NCBI RefSeq assembly: GCF_003865405.1
Contig: NZ_RQVQ01000033.1
Location: forward strand, 1 to 33,308
Reading direction: 5' to 3'
Source of the DNA: Paenimyroides tangerinum
Lineage (GTDB): Bacteria > Bacteroidota > Bacteroidia > Flavobacteriales > Flavobacteriaceae
DNA length: 33,308 nt
Below the pieces are notes generated by a model. It made no database searches and had not been told where the DNA came from. It worked only from the letters and a program-made list of their open reading frames with translations. Positions 1 to 7,811 of the stretch are shown piece after piece. The position numbers and the translations under genes were made by a program. The first letter of the stretch is position 1. Each line of letters begins with the position of its first letter.

Positions 1-39
1 CATCAAAAGTAAGCAGGTGACAAGAAAAGCGAACATAAC

Positions 40-53
40 AAATTGTACAATTT
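40..53. promoter_or_regulatory. 14-bp perfect palindrome upstream of ssb
   Basis: AAATTGTACAATTT is a perfect palindrome ending 15 bp before the ssb start codon. It could be an operator for a dimeric regulator. The core TTGTA/TACAA half-sites recur with a 3-bp spacer at 23468-23480 in the tra/mob intergenic region. A purine-rich AAGGAAAG stretch just upstream of the ATG could serve as ribosome binding site. The regulatory role is inferred only from symmetry and position. Confidence 0.3.
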
Positions 54-68
54 TAAAAAGGAAAGATT

Positions 69-461
69 ATGAACATTATCGGACGATTGACGAGGGATGC
101 GGAAGTACGCACCACGTCACAAGACAAACAGGTAGTAAGTTTTTCAGTAGCTACTAATGAAAGCTATCGAAACAAACAAGGCGAACGCATAGAGCAAACG
201 ACTAATTTCGATTGTGCCTATTGGATTTCTGCCAAGGTTGCAACGCTATTGACTAAAGATACTTTAGTAGAACTTACAGGCAGGGTAAGCACTAGAGCGT
301 GGACAGGGAATGACGGAGAACCAAGGGCAGGATTGAATTTCCATACTTCAAACATCAAGTTTCACGGAGGTATCAAAAGAAACGAAACTGTACAAGCTTC
401 TACAAAATTTACGAGTAGCAAGGTTACAGCAGAAGGAACGGAGGACGACCTCCCATTTTAA
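69..461 (+). CDS. ssb: Single-stranded DNA-binding protein (element-encoded SSB)
   Basis: This 130-residue protein has the SSB pattern: an N-terminal OB-fold start (MNIIGRLTRDAEVR), an aromatic/hydrophobic core with WISAKVA and LVELTGRV strands, and the acidic hydrophobic tail DDLPF that recruits replication and repair proteins. It would coat single-stranded DNA in the cytoplasm, plausibly the strand that enters or leaves during conjugation. It is shorter than a chromosomal SSB, with only a brief linker between OB fold and tail, as is common for element-borne copies. It lies 44 bp upstream of the DUF932 gene on the same strand, and the two are probably co-transcribed. The assignment to SSB is firm; the link to transfer is inferred from context. 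Confidence 0.9.
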   Translation: MNIIGRLTRDAEVRTTSQDKQVVSFSVATNESYRNKQGERIEQTTNFDCAYWISAKVATLLTKDTLVELTGRVSTRAWTGNDGEPRAGLNFHTSNIKFHGGIKRNETVQASTKFTSSKVTAEGTEDDLPF

Positions 462-505
462 ACACAAATATTCAATCATTTTTTAACATCAAAATTTTAG
501 AAATC

Positions 506-1579
506 ATGGCACATAATATCAATTTTAACGAGAAAATAGGACGCTATTCATTTTTTAGCGTACAACAAAAAGCATGGCATGGATTGGGGCAAATTGTAGA
601 GCAATACCCGACAAGTGCAGAAGCAATTAAACATGCGGGTTTAGATTACGAAGTTGTGAAATCTCCACTATTTACCAAAGGTTCGGGAATTATTGAAACG
701 GCACAAGGTATCGAAATAGGCAGTCACGAATTGGAAGTACCTAACTATTTTGCCAATATTCGCACCGATAACAATACCGTTTTGGGTGTGGTTGGAAAAG
801 ATTACCACATTGTTCAAAATCGGGAAGCATTTAATTTTTTTGATGCGATTGTAGGCGGTGGCGATGGTATTTTGTACGAAACCGCAGGAGCATTAGGGAA
901 CGGAGAACGCATTTTTATTACAGCCAAATTGCCCGATTATATCCGTGTGGGCAATGGTGATGACGTTACCGAAAAGTACATTTTCCTAACGACTTCGCAC
1001 GATGGTAGCGGCAGTATTACAGCGGCTTTTACTCCGATTCGTATCGTTTGCCAAAATACCTTAAATGCTTCATTGCGTAATATGACGAATGTTGTACGAA
1101 TTAAACATACTTCTGGAGCAAAACAACGTATTGAAAATGCTTATAAAATTATGGGATTAGCCAATACATTAAGCACACAATTAGAAAATATCTTCAATAG
1201 TTGGACAAAGGTAAAGGTAACAGATGAGGAGGTTAAAAAGCTAATTCAATTGGCACTTTGTCCGAATAAAGAAACTTTGGATTTACTCAAAAAAGGTGCT
1301 GAGGATGAAATATCTACCGTATTTAAAAATATTATTGAAGATGCTTTTGCTTATGCAATGTTAAGTGATACCCAACAAATGGACACAACAAAAGGAACTT
1401 TGTTTGGGGCATATAATGCCATTACAGGCTACTATCAAAATGTTAGAAAATATAAAAATGATGAAGCAAAACTGCAAAGTATTGTATTGGGTGGAACGGC
1501 TCAACTTAAGTCACAAAAAGCATTTGATTTGTGTACTTCTTTTACAACAGATGGACCCGAAATATTACAACTAAATTAA
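506..1579 (+). CDS. DUF932 family phage/plasmid-related protein
   Basis: The 357-residue product matches the DUF932 (phage/plasmid-like) family: an N-terminal WHGLG motif (QQKAWHGLGQIVEQYPT), then YxVVKSPLF, a VGKDYHIVQNREAF segment and a central PIRIVCQNTLNASL block. Proteins of this type are very common on Bacteroidetes conjugative elements and plasmids, usually near ssb and other single-strand DNA accessory genes. The biochemical role is not established. No signal peptide or membrane segment is visible, so it is probably cytoplasmic. The C-terminus GTAQLKSQKAFDLCTSF looks complete. A hairpin follows directly at 1590-1614. Family assignment is confident; function is unknown. Confidence 0.85.
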   Translation: MAHNINFNEKIGRYSFFSVQQKAWHGLGQIVEQYPTSAEAIKHAGLDYEVVKSPLFTKGSGIIETAQGIEIGSHELEVPNYFANIRTDNNTVLGVVGKDYHIVQNREAFNFFDAIVGGGDGILYETAGALGNGERIFITAKLPDYIRVGNGDDVTEKYIFLTTSHDGSGSITAAFTPIRIVCQNTLNASLRNMTNVVRIKHTSGAKQRIENAYKIMGLANTLSTQLENIFNSWTKVKVTDEEVKKLIQLALCPNKETLDLLKKGAEDEISTVFKNIIEDAFAYAMLSDTQQMDTTKGTLFGAYNAITGYYQNVRKYKNDEAKLQSIVLGGTAQLKSQKAFDLCTSFTTDGPEILQLN

Positions 1580-1589
1580 CTAATCAAAA

Positions 1590-1614
1590 GGCTATCGCTT
1601 AATCAGCGGTAGCC
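1590..1614 (+). other. Hairpin after DUF932 gene
   Basis: GGCTATCGC (1590-1598) pairs with GCGGTAGCC (1606-1614), with one G-U pair and a 7-nt loop. It begins 11 nt after the DUF932 stop and ends 17 nt before the next start. There is no U-tract, so it may be a processing or stabilising hairpin rather than a classical terminator. Confidence 0.4.
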
Positions 1615-1631
1615 TATTAAAATCAAATAAT

Positions 1632-2109
1632 ATGGCAAATTGGTGTAGTAATACGATAGTTTTTGAAGGAAATGAAGAAGCTATCAAACAGATAGAAAAG
1701 CTTTTTCAAACTATGAGAAGCAAAGAAGAACAAACCAAACAAGGGCAATTACCCGATTTTGTGACTAATGAAAAAGGTGGCTATTTCTTTAATATTTATG
1801 CAAATGAAGGAGATACAGGAATTTTCCAATACGAAACAAAATGGTCGCCTAATACCGCAAATTGTTCAAAAGATAGGAGTATACTATCAAGTGAATTTTA
1901 TACAGGATTATGAAGAAATCAGTAACCTTGTATATGGTAGAGCATCATTTATTAATAACCTACTAACAGATATTTATTTGGAAGACGAAGATTTTAAGCA
2001 GTATCAATTTGATGAAAAAACAGATACTTATTCTTTTGAAGGTGAAATTTATTACAGTGATTGCGAAATACTAGAAGCTTTATTGGAAAGAAAAATTCGC
2101 CAGCCCTAA
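1632..2109 (+). pseudogene. Frameshifted DUF1281/YubB-like (Api92-like) protein
   Basis: The N-terminal part (MANWCSNTIVFEGNEEAI) is typical of DUF1281/YubB ferredoxin-like proteins found on plasmids and conjugative elements. Reading stays open to a stop at 1913, but after WSPNT the homologous-looking continuation (QIVQKIGVYYQVNF, then QDYEE) runs in the +1 frame to the stop at 2109. Skipping one base near 1857 joins both parts into about 158 residues; the total span of 478 nt is 3n+1. This suggests a one-base insertion or a sequencing error. I see no slippery sequence or stimulatory signal that would argue for programmed frameshifting. The stop codon lies inside the first of a row of hairpins. 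Confidence 0.7.
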
Positions 2110-2404
2110 AACTTTAGGGCTGGCTGCGAAAAGATGAATCCTTCTGTTGGTCGGAAACGTCTTTTCGCTATAAATCGGAGCAAGCACTTTGCCCCTGCTT
2201 TACAGCAGGCAAACAGCTTGCGAAATATTTTGACGGATTAGTAAATCCGTCCAGTTAAATTACATTTTAAAGATAAAAATCAATTTCTTCCGATGGCCAA
2301 AAACGTTTTTTACTAAGTATAGAGCAACCAATTTGATAAAAATGTATACTTCGTCTTTTTATCAAAAAGGTTGTGAATTATTTTCGTGGGATATTCTGTA
2401 TCCC
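2099..2404. other. Row of five to six perfect hairpins in non-coding DNA
   Basis: Consecutive inverted repeats are visible: 2099-2124 (GCCAGCCCTAA stem, 11 bp); 2126-2168 (GCGAAAAGA/TCTTTTCGC); 2180-2221 (GCAAGC/GCTTGC enclosing CCTGCT/AGCAGG); 2232-2251 (GACGGATT/AATCCGTC, 4-nt loop); 2325-2373 (CAACC and TTTGATAAAAA with matching arms); 2388-2404 (GGGATA/TATCCC). The first could terminate the upstream transcript but lacks a U-tract. Such density suggests a structured RNA, a single-strand origin or a recombination/recognition region. From 2405 to 2621 I see only AT-rich DNA with an imperfect CTTTTCTTT/AAAGAAAAG inverted repeat and no gene. Confidence 0.5.
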
Positions 2405-2406
2405 AA
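2387..2406. repeat. Copy 1 of 20-bp repeat flanking the SDR gene
   Basis: TGGGATATTCTGTATCCCAA. It differs from the copy at 3463-3482 at 2 of 20 positions. This copy is a near-perfect palindrome; the other is less symmetric. The two lie in the same orientation on either side of the dehydrogenase-like gene. Confidence 0.5.
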
Positions 2407-2621
2407 TATTTGATTTTGGATTGACCTCTTTTCTTTTCACACAGCGACCAAAGAAAAGAAACAAAAGAACGTCGCTTTATTGATAACGTATTTTTAATTT
2501 ATACTTGTTAAAGTGGTTCTTAATTTCATTAACTTGCGATGGAAATTATAAAAAAGAGTATATTATAACTCTAAAAAACACGTATTATACATGATTATAG
2601 TTTCGTTTAATATTGTAAAGA

Positions 2622-3344
2622 ATGACTACAAAAACATATTTGATATTTGGAATAAGTAAAGGGTTAGGGAAATTTATAACATTGAATCTTCCAAGCCCGA
2701 ATGATACTGTATTTGGTGTTTCAAGAACACAACCAGACTATTTAAGCCCCAAAACTAATATCCGCTGGATTAAAACTGATTTGGCTGACCCGAAAATTTC
2801 GTCCGAAATTATTAAAAAAACTATAGAAAACGCACCTATTGATTATTTAATTTATAATGTTGGTATATGGGAAGCGGACGCCTTTTCAACTGAATATAAT
2901 TTTGAGAAAAGCTCTATTTCTGAAATTACTAATATAATAAATACAAATGTCACTTCTTGTATCGTTAATATTCAATCAGTCTTAAATAATCTAAAATTAT
3001 CAAAAAATGCTAAAGTAATTCTAATTGGGTCGACTTGGGGATTAGATAATCATAAAGGGAATGAAGTCGCTTTTTCTGCATCTAAATTTGCATTAAGAGG
3101 AATAGTTCATTCTTTAAGAGAAAGTTTACGCATTTATAAGATAGGTGTTTCAGTTATCAATTTAGGTTATTTAGCTACAGAATTTGATAATTTCGAAGAT
3201 ATGGAATCAGTAATTGATAAATCACAAGGAATGCTAATTCCATTGCAAGATGTAACTAATTCATTAAGATTTATTATTTCTACTTCTAATGCAACTTGTG
3301 TAAAAGAAATTGATATGCCAGCAATGAGTGATAAAAATGTTTAA
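2622..3344 (+). CDS. Short-chain dehydrogenase/reductase-like protein, catalytic Tyr replaced by Phe
   Basis: The 240-residue length and Rossmann pattern fit classical SDRs. The nucleotide-binding motif is GISKGLG (residues 10-16, for TGxxxGxG), a D54-L-A segment follows beta-3, and NVG stands for NAG. The serine of the catalytic set is present (IGSTWG, Ser137), and Lys155 is present. The catalytic position is Phe151 (codon TTT at 3072-3074) in F-S-A-S-K, where active enzymes have Tyr. It may bind NAD(P) without normal oxidoreductase chemistry. The gene stands alone, with a large non-coding region upstream and the convergent tra terminator downstream, flanked by a 20-bp repeat, so it is probably cargo. 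The substrate cannot be predicted. Confidence 0.8.
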   Translation: MTTKTYLIFGISKGLGKFITLNLPSPNDTVFGVSRTQPDYLSPKTNIRWIKTDLADPKISSEIIKKTIENAPIDYLIYNVGIWEADAFSTEYNFEKSSISEITNIINTNVTSCIVNIQSVLNNLKLSKNAKVILIGSTWGLDNHKGNEVAFSASKFALRGIVHSLRESLRIYKIGVSVINLGYLATEFDNFEDMESVIDKSQGMLIPLQDVTNSLRFIISTSNATCVKEIDMPAMSDKNV

Positions 3345-3462
3345 ATACGTGATATCAATTAATTTGTAATGAAGATGTTTCTATTGGTATTGAAAATAAG
3401 TATATCATTTTGATTAAATTGTTTATTTGATGTTTTACCAAATAGGATAGGAACTGTTTTTA

Positions 3463-3482
3463 TGGAATATTCGGTATCCCAA
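3463..3482. repeat. Copy 2 of 20-bp repeat flanking the SDR gene
   Basis: TGGAATATTCGGTATCCCAA, 18 of 20 identical to 2387-2406 and in the same orientation. The 252 bp between the SDR stop and the traQ stop hold this repeat and the terminator below, and no gene. Confidence 0.5.
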
Positions 3483-3541
3483 ACGTTATAATTTAAAGTG
3501 AGTAATTCTTTGGGTAATTATCATTTGCTTTTCTTGAGTTA

Positions 3542-3578
3542 TTAAAAAACCGTCTAGTAATCTAAGTACGGGACGGTT
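3542..3578 (-). terminator. Rho-independent terminator of the tra operon
   Basis: Read on the minus strand, AACCGTC (3578-3572) pairs with GACGGTT (3554-3548), with a small inner GTA/TAC pairing in the loop, and the stem runs directly into a T-run (3549-3544). It lies 19 bp beyond the traQ stop and closes the long minus-strand operon. Confidence 0.75.
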
Positions 3579-3596
3579 ATTAATTTTATTGATTTG

Positions 3597-4031
3597 TTAA
3601 TTGCTGTTATTAAACTGAAAACTCACTTGCTTTTCATTTCCGAAACTATCCGAAATCCATACATCAAAAGTCTGAGATACCGTAGATGTTGAGGTGTAAT
3701 ACAAACGAAATTGCTCTTTAGCTAATGGATACAGATCATTCGGTAAATAGGGGTCGTCATCGTAATAACGCAATGTTCCTTGTCCATCAAATTGAAAATA
3801 GCGTAGATAATATTGGGTATGGTGGTAATTTTCGGTACGCTGTATGACAATGCGTATTTCTACCGTTTGTCCGTTGGCAATATCTTTGGGTACTGGCATT
3901 ACGTTAATTTCAAAAGGGAAATCATTCTGTACTTCAAGTCCATCATCTTTGCTACAAGATACCAGCGTAAATGATATTGAAAGGATTAGCAGCAGCAATC
4001 CTGTTTTAAATTTATTGAATATAGCTATCAT
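3597..4031 (-). CDS. traQ: Conjugative transposon protein TraQ (DUF3872), lipoprotein
   Basis: The 144-residue product starts with a lipoprotein signal peptide ending in LVSC-S-K (Cys26) and continues with an Ig-like beta-rich domain (FPFEINVMPVPKDI, then VEIRIVIQRT) typical of DUF3872/TraQ of CTnDOT-family elements. It would be anchored in the outer membrane or periplasm as an accessory part of the conjugation apparatus; its exact role is unknown. It is the last gene of the tra operon, 12 bp after traO and just before the terminator. traP, normally between traO and traQ in CTnDOT, is missing. The family call rests on sequence pattern plus position. Confidence 0.85.
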   Translation of the reverse strand: MIAIFNKFKTGLLLLILSISFTLVSCSKDDGLEVQNDFPFEINVMPVPKDIANGQTVEIRIVIQRTENYHHTQYYLRYFQFDGQGTLRYYDDDPYLPNDLYPLAKEQFRLYYTSTSTVSQTFDVWISDSFGNEKQVSFQFNNSN

Positions 4032-4043
4032 AGTTTCTGATTT

Positions 4044-4604
4044 TTAAAAGTTAAATCGTAATCCAACACCTGCTGAAGGTCGGAACTGCTGTAAATCTGT
4101 ACCCCAAAAAACTTTTGTACGACCTTGTAAAACTAACACCAATCGATCTGATAGGTAGGTTTCAAGTGAAAGTCGTCCGCCAGCTCCGTAAACGAAGTTG
4201 TTGTCATTTAGTATTTTGGCTCCATCAAACAATATTGTCTCGTTGCGGTTGATGTTTTCATAACCGACTACGCCTGTTATTCCTGCATTTAGCGTGATGT
4301 TTTTTCTAGAATCACCTAACAGAAAGAAACTGTAACCTCCTTCAGCGGTATAGGTTTCTTGAGGAATGCGAATGCTTTTATACTTGTGGTATTGGTGCGT
4401 ATATTCCAATGCCCAAAGCTGATAATTTCCATTTTTTCCATTGACTGTCATTGCGATATGGAGGTAATAATCATTTCCGATTTTGTCTTTGGAAAGGATG
4501 CCTGTGCTAATTTCCAATCCTTTTTGTTTAGGTAACATTCGCTGTGCTTGTGCGACCGTCATCGCTACAAAAAGCAGTACGACGGTATAGATATACTTTT
4601 TCAT
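4044..4604 (-). CDS. traO: Conjugative transposon protein TraO
   Basis: This 186-residue exported protein has a clear signal peptide (MKKYIYTVVLLFVAMTVAQAQ). Alternating beta strands follow and it ends in VGLRFNF, a terminal aromatic typical of small outer-membrane beta-barrels. It matches TraO of Bacteroidetes conjugative transposons in length and in position after traN. It probably sits in the outer membrane as part of the mating channel. The gap to traN is 20 bp and to traQ 12 bp, consistent with one operon. Confidence 0.88.
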   Translation of the reverse strand: MKKYIYTVVLLFVAMTVAQAQRMLPKQKGLEISTGILSKDKIGNDYYLHIAMTVNGKNGNYQLWALEYTHQYHKYKSIRIPQETYTAEGGYSFFLLGDSRKNITLNAGITGVVGYENINRNETILFDGAKILNDNNFVYGAGGRLSLETYLSDRLVLVLQGRTKVFWGTDLQQFRPSAGVGLRFNF

Positions 4605-4624
4605 TCTAAATTGTTTTTAGGTTA

Positions 4625-5518
4625 TTAAAATTTCAGATGCATATCGGTTACCAAACGAGCGTTGATTAAATCTGAATTTTCAACTTGAAGGACTTGATGT
4701 CTTCCTCCGTTTTTTTCGAAGATCTCAATCACGAGTACCTTGTCATTGGCAATGGTAAACTGATCTAACAGAAACACATTCTGCTCAGTAGCTTGTCCTG
4801 AAATTTCTGTAAGTGGTTTATAAGTTCGAAGCGGTATAATGGAGCGTTCTTGAATGACAGTTCGCTTGGCTACTTTTTTATCTACAACTTTGAAATTGAT
4901 AAAGTCAATCTGAAAAGGAACGTTCGTTTTGTTTTTTACTTCTGTATGAAAGTAGTATTTGCCGTTGTGGATGTATATTCCTTTTAGAATAAATTGAATA
5001 CCGAAGCTTTTAGCCCCAATGTGTTTGACTGTACGCTTGTCTTTTTTGTAAATAGTTTCTAAAAGCAATCCAGCCAATGAAGGTGAATTAGTTCCTAATT
5101 CTTCAAAAAGGACGTCATTACCACCCGCTTTGTCCACAGCTTTTTGCATCGTCAAAAGATCGTAATTCAATACCTCTGGGTAAGGACTGTAAAACACATT
5201 AAAACTGTAAAAACGACCGTCATTGGTAATTACAGAAAAATTGGTTTCTGTTTCAAAATCTCTTACCGATGCTTTTACACGCAACACGTTTTCCGCATCT
5301 TCTGCTTTTCCTGCAAGGAGGAATTCACTTCCCAAATCCACATAACGAATAGCGGTAGGAAAGATCAAATGCGATGTTTTATCGTAAGTAACTTCCATTT
5401 GATAAGGTTCGATTTTGCCTAATGCCAGTGGGGTTTTTATGCTATCTTGAGCATAAGAAGATACAGCAAAGCTGAATATAAGGGCGATAAACCAAAGGGT
5501 TTTTAAATTATTTTTCAT
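4625..5518 (-). CDS. traN: Conjugative transposon protein TraN (VirB9-like)
   Basis: The 297-residue protein has a signal peptide (cleavage near VSSYAQ) followed by an N-terminal LALGKIEPYQMEVTYDKTSHLIFP segment characteristic of TraN. DUF4138/TraN proteins are regarded as VirB9/TraO-like outer-membrane-complex subunits that work with TraM (VirB10-like). The C-terminal half (GIYIHNGKYYFHTEVKNKT) is the beta-rich part. The gene lies 24 bp downstream of traM and 20 bp upstream of traO. It looks complete and in frame. Confidence 0.9.
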   Translation of the reverse strand: MKNNLKTLWFIALIFSFAVSSYAQDSIKTPLALGKIEPYQMEVTYDKTSHLIFPTAIRYVDLGSEFLLAGKAEDAENVLRVKASVRDFETETNFSVITNDGRFYSFNVFYSPYPEVLNYDLLTMQKAVDKAGGNDVLFEELGTNSPSLAGLLLETIYKKDKRTVKHIGAKSFGIQFILKGIYIHNGKYYFHTEVKNKTNVPFQIDFINFKVVDKKVAKRTVIQERSIIPLRTYKPLTEISGQATEQNVFLLDQFTIANDKVLVIEIFEKNGGRHQVLQVENSDLINARLVTDMHLKF

Positions 5519-5542
5519 CTTTTTTATTATTTGTGTTCAACA

Positions 5543-6883
5543 TTATTTTTTAGAAACCAGAAAGACTTGATGACCTGCTTTTAAGGTTACTTTTGGTGTG
5601 CGTACTTTCTTGGCGAAATAGCCCGAAATACCTTGAACCACGCCCCGACTTAAATCTGCGGCAACTTGCTGCCCTGCATTTTGAGTCATCATAATGGAGG
5701 TACCGCCAGTCTGACTCATATTACCAGCCATTTCAGTTAGTGCATTCATCTCAGGATTGTACGGAACATACAAACCTTGTTGTCCATCTAAATCGTAAAT
5801 AGTGATATCTACGGGAATAATATTTCCATCTAATTCTACCGAACTAATTTTTAGCTGTAAACGTCCGCCTTGAAATTTGGTATTGGCTGTTACGATGGTT
5901 CCTTTGGGAATTGTACGTTCGGGAGTTTGAGCAGCCTCTAATAAGCGCAATCTCACACCTGTTTCTCCAATTACCGTTTGTGCTTCGTGTACACAGGCTT
6001 TGATGCTGTTTTTTGGCTGTACGACTTGGGCAACCGATCCTGCGGTATAAAAACCACGGTTTCGAGTTTCGCTCCAATCTGCTAAAAAAGCACTGTCGGT
6101 AGGCTCACGATATAAGGCGGATACGGGGTTCTTTCTTGCAGATGTAAAGGATACAAAATGCTCTTTTTGACTCGTAGGTTTTGCGCTTGTACTTTCAATA
6201 GATGGAGTTGTAATGTTTTCCGTATTGGTACTAGAAGGAAGATACTTTGCAGCCATTTGATATGATTTTTCCATTAAAGCCAATTGATCGTCAACTGTTG
6301 CAACTTTTGGGACGTCTTTTTCGGCTAATTGTTCTTTTAAATCATCCAATTGTTTGCGGAGTTCAGCAGCTTCTGAATAATCATCTTGATAGAAAGAACC
6401 TAAAGTATTTTGCATGTTTCGGTAACTATTCAAACCAGCATTATTGTTTCTTGATGCATTTTTATTTCCACCAAAACTGTAGCTTTCATCTTCGTTAGCG
6501 AATGATTCATCCTTCAGATTTTCTTGACTTTCTTCTGTATTCCAATAATCTGAAAGTGTAGCCAAGGCATTGCGTTTTTCTTGTTCTTTGTTTTCGAACA
6601 TTTCCTGTTCATAAGCTTTGCCTTTATCATCGAGCATACCTGGCACTGTAGCTTGTGGTACAGCATCATTTAACCCAATGTTTTCTAGTGCTTTTTTATC
6701 TTCTGACGGTTTAATAAGCAGATACATACAAGCTGTAAACACGATGCCCATTAAACCAAGAATCAAAGGTTTTTTGAGCTTTTCTTTCGTGCTTTGCGTA
6801 TTGTTTTGTAACACATCTACGGTGTCTTTCGGGATTCCCTCGGTTACCCGAACCACCGATTTTTTGTCTTCATTTTCTTTCAT
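5543..6883 (-). CDS. traM: Conjugative transposon protein TraM (VirB10-like)
   Basis: The 446-residue protein has a short cytoplasmic N-terminus, one transmembrane helix at about residues 40-62 (LILGLMGIVFTACMYLLI), and a long low-complexity periplasmic linker with acidic and Asn/Ser-rich stretches and a coiled-coil heptad (LRKQLDDLKEQLAEKD). A conserved C-terminal domain (VRLRLLEAAQTPERTIPKGT, then VPVDITIYDLDGQQGLYVP) resembles the VirB10/TrbI beta-barrel. It should bridge inner and outer membranes in the transfer channel. Only 5 bp separate it from traL upstream. The length is normal for the family. Confidence 0.92.
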   Translation of the reverse strand: MKENEDKKSVVRVTEGIPKDTVDVLQNNTQSTKEKLKKPLILGLMGIVFTACMYLLIKPSEDKKALENIGLNDAVPQATVPGMLDDKGKAYEQEMFENKEQEKRNALATLSDYWNTEESQENLKDESFANEDESYSFGGNKNASRNNNAGLNSYRNMQNTLGSFYQDDYSEAAELRKQLDDLKEQLAEKDVPKVATVDDQLALMEKSYQMAAKYLPSSTNTENITTPSIESTSAKPTSQKEHFVSFTSARKNPVSALYREPTDSAFLADWSETRNRGFYTAGSVAQVVQPKNSIKACVHEAQTVIGETGVRLRLLEAAQTPERTIPKGTIVTANTKFQGGRLQLKISSVELDGNIIPVDITIYDLDGQQGLYVPYNPEMNALTEMAGNMSQTGGTSIMMTQNAGQQVAADLSRGVVQGISGYFAKKVRTPKVTLKAGHQVFLVSKK

Positions 6884-6888
6884 AATTC

Positions 6889-7155
6889 TTATTTTTTAAA
6901 TAGTATTAAGGTGTCCTGTAGACTTGTAGGAGTTTCCTTCTTTTTAAGTACAGGGTTTTCAATATGCTTGATATCGATGGTTTTATACGATTTGCCTGCA
7001 TCGTACCATACCTTCAAAATGACAATGGCTGTTAGCAGGAGATAGCCCACAAAAAAGTACAGCGTATATTGCTTTTGTTTCCTTAGTGGCAATGCACTAA
7101 ATCGATCATTCAGCTTGTCAAAATAATCTGTTATAGTTGCTCTTAATTTTTTCAT
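6889..7155 (-). CDS. traL: Conjugative transposon protein TraL (DUF3989)
   Basis: This small inner-membrane protein (88 residues from the preferred start) has a basic N-terminus (MKKLRATITDYFDKLNDRF) and one transmembrane helix (YTLYFFVGYLLLTAIVIL). The reading frame is open to an ATG at 7188, inside the end of traK. I chose the ATG at 7155 because the MKKLR start gives the usual TraL beginning and lies 10 bp after the traK stop. TraL is a conserved small component between traK and traM in CTnDOT-like operons; its exact function is undefined. Confidence 0.8.
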   Translation of the reverse strand: MKKLRATITDYFDKLNDRFSALPLRKQKQYTLYFFVGYLLLTAIVILKVWYDAGKSYKTIDIKHIENPVLKKKETPTSLQDTLILFKK

Positions 7156-7165
7156 ATCCTGAATT

Positions 7166-7789
7166 TTAGCGTTCCATGACTTCCACATCTTTGTTTTCTA
7201 TGACTGTAAACTTTTCGATATTAAATCCCTGAGGATTGTTATCAGATCGAACAGAGTTTAAGAGATAGCAAGAAGTAATCAGATTGCGTTTGGTGACGTT
7301 GCTGGAACGAATGATGAACTGTTTAGCATAGGTTTTCACCGAATAAGGATAGGTGTCGAAATTGCAAACTACGCTGTCAACTTCTATGCGTTGCTGTACG
7401 TTGCCCGAAATAATCCTGCTGTAATAACCTTTTTCGGATAAGTCTTTGTAATAATCAAAGGCACTTTTATCGGCAAGATTAAACGCACGTTTCATGTTGC
7501 TCTCAATTGCATTTTTGTCGGGAGCAAGTGTAAAAAAGAGTTCGTGAAATCGTTTTACGTGTTCTCTCGCTTCTACAGGTCTGTTGATACTTGCATCTTG
7601 CGATAAAGCAAGCATCAGAGATTTGCCATTGTCTAAGACATAAACTTTTTGGCGTTGTTGCTCCGCAAAGCGGTAGGATTGCCAAACGGCATATCCTACA
7701 ACGCTTATACAGAGTACGGCAAATACAAGGGCGTACAGCCTAATTTGGCGAAAACTGTTTTCAATATTTCTTAATGTTTTAAATTCCAT
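7166..7789 (-). CDS. traK: Conjugative transposon protein TraK (VirB8-like)
   Basis: The 207-residue protein begins MEFKTLRNIENSFRQIRLYA, followed by a transmembrane helix (about 17-37) and a periplasmic domain. This is the typical layout of TraK/VirB8-type bridging proteins. The motif RYIQ-like DNA contacts of other families are not relevant here; the conserved stretch AREHVKRFHELFFTLAPD supports TraK. It sits between traJ (22 bp upstream) and traL. It should interact with the VirB10-like TraM in the inner-membrane complex. Confidence 0.9.
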   Translation of the reverse strand: MEFKTLRNIENSFRQIRLYALVFAVLCISVVGYAVWQSYRFAEQQRQKVYVLDNGKSLMLALSQDASINRPVEAREHVKRFHELFFTLAPDKNAIESNMKRAFNLADKSAFDYYKDLSEKGYYSRIISGNVQQRIEVDSVVCNFDTYPYSVKTYAKQFIIRSSNVTKRNLITSCYLLNSVRSDNNPQGFNIEKFTVIENKDVEVMER

Positions 7790-7811
7790 TTTCTTTCATG
7801 TTTGATTGTTC

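Noticed and set aside
1632..1913. Programmed +1 frameshifting in the DUF1281-like gene
   Set aside because: No slippery codon, internal SD-like element or downstream structure is visible at the shift point; a simple indel explains it.
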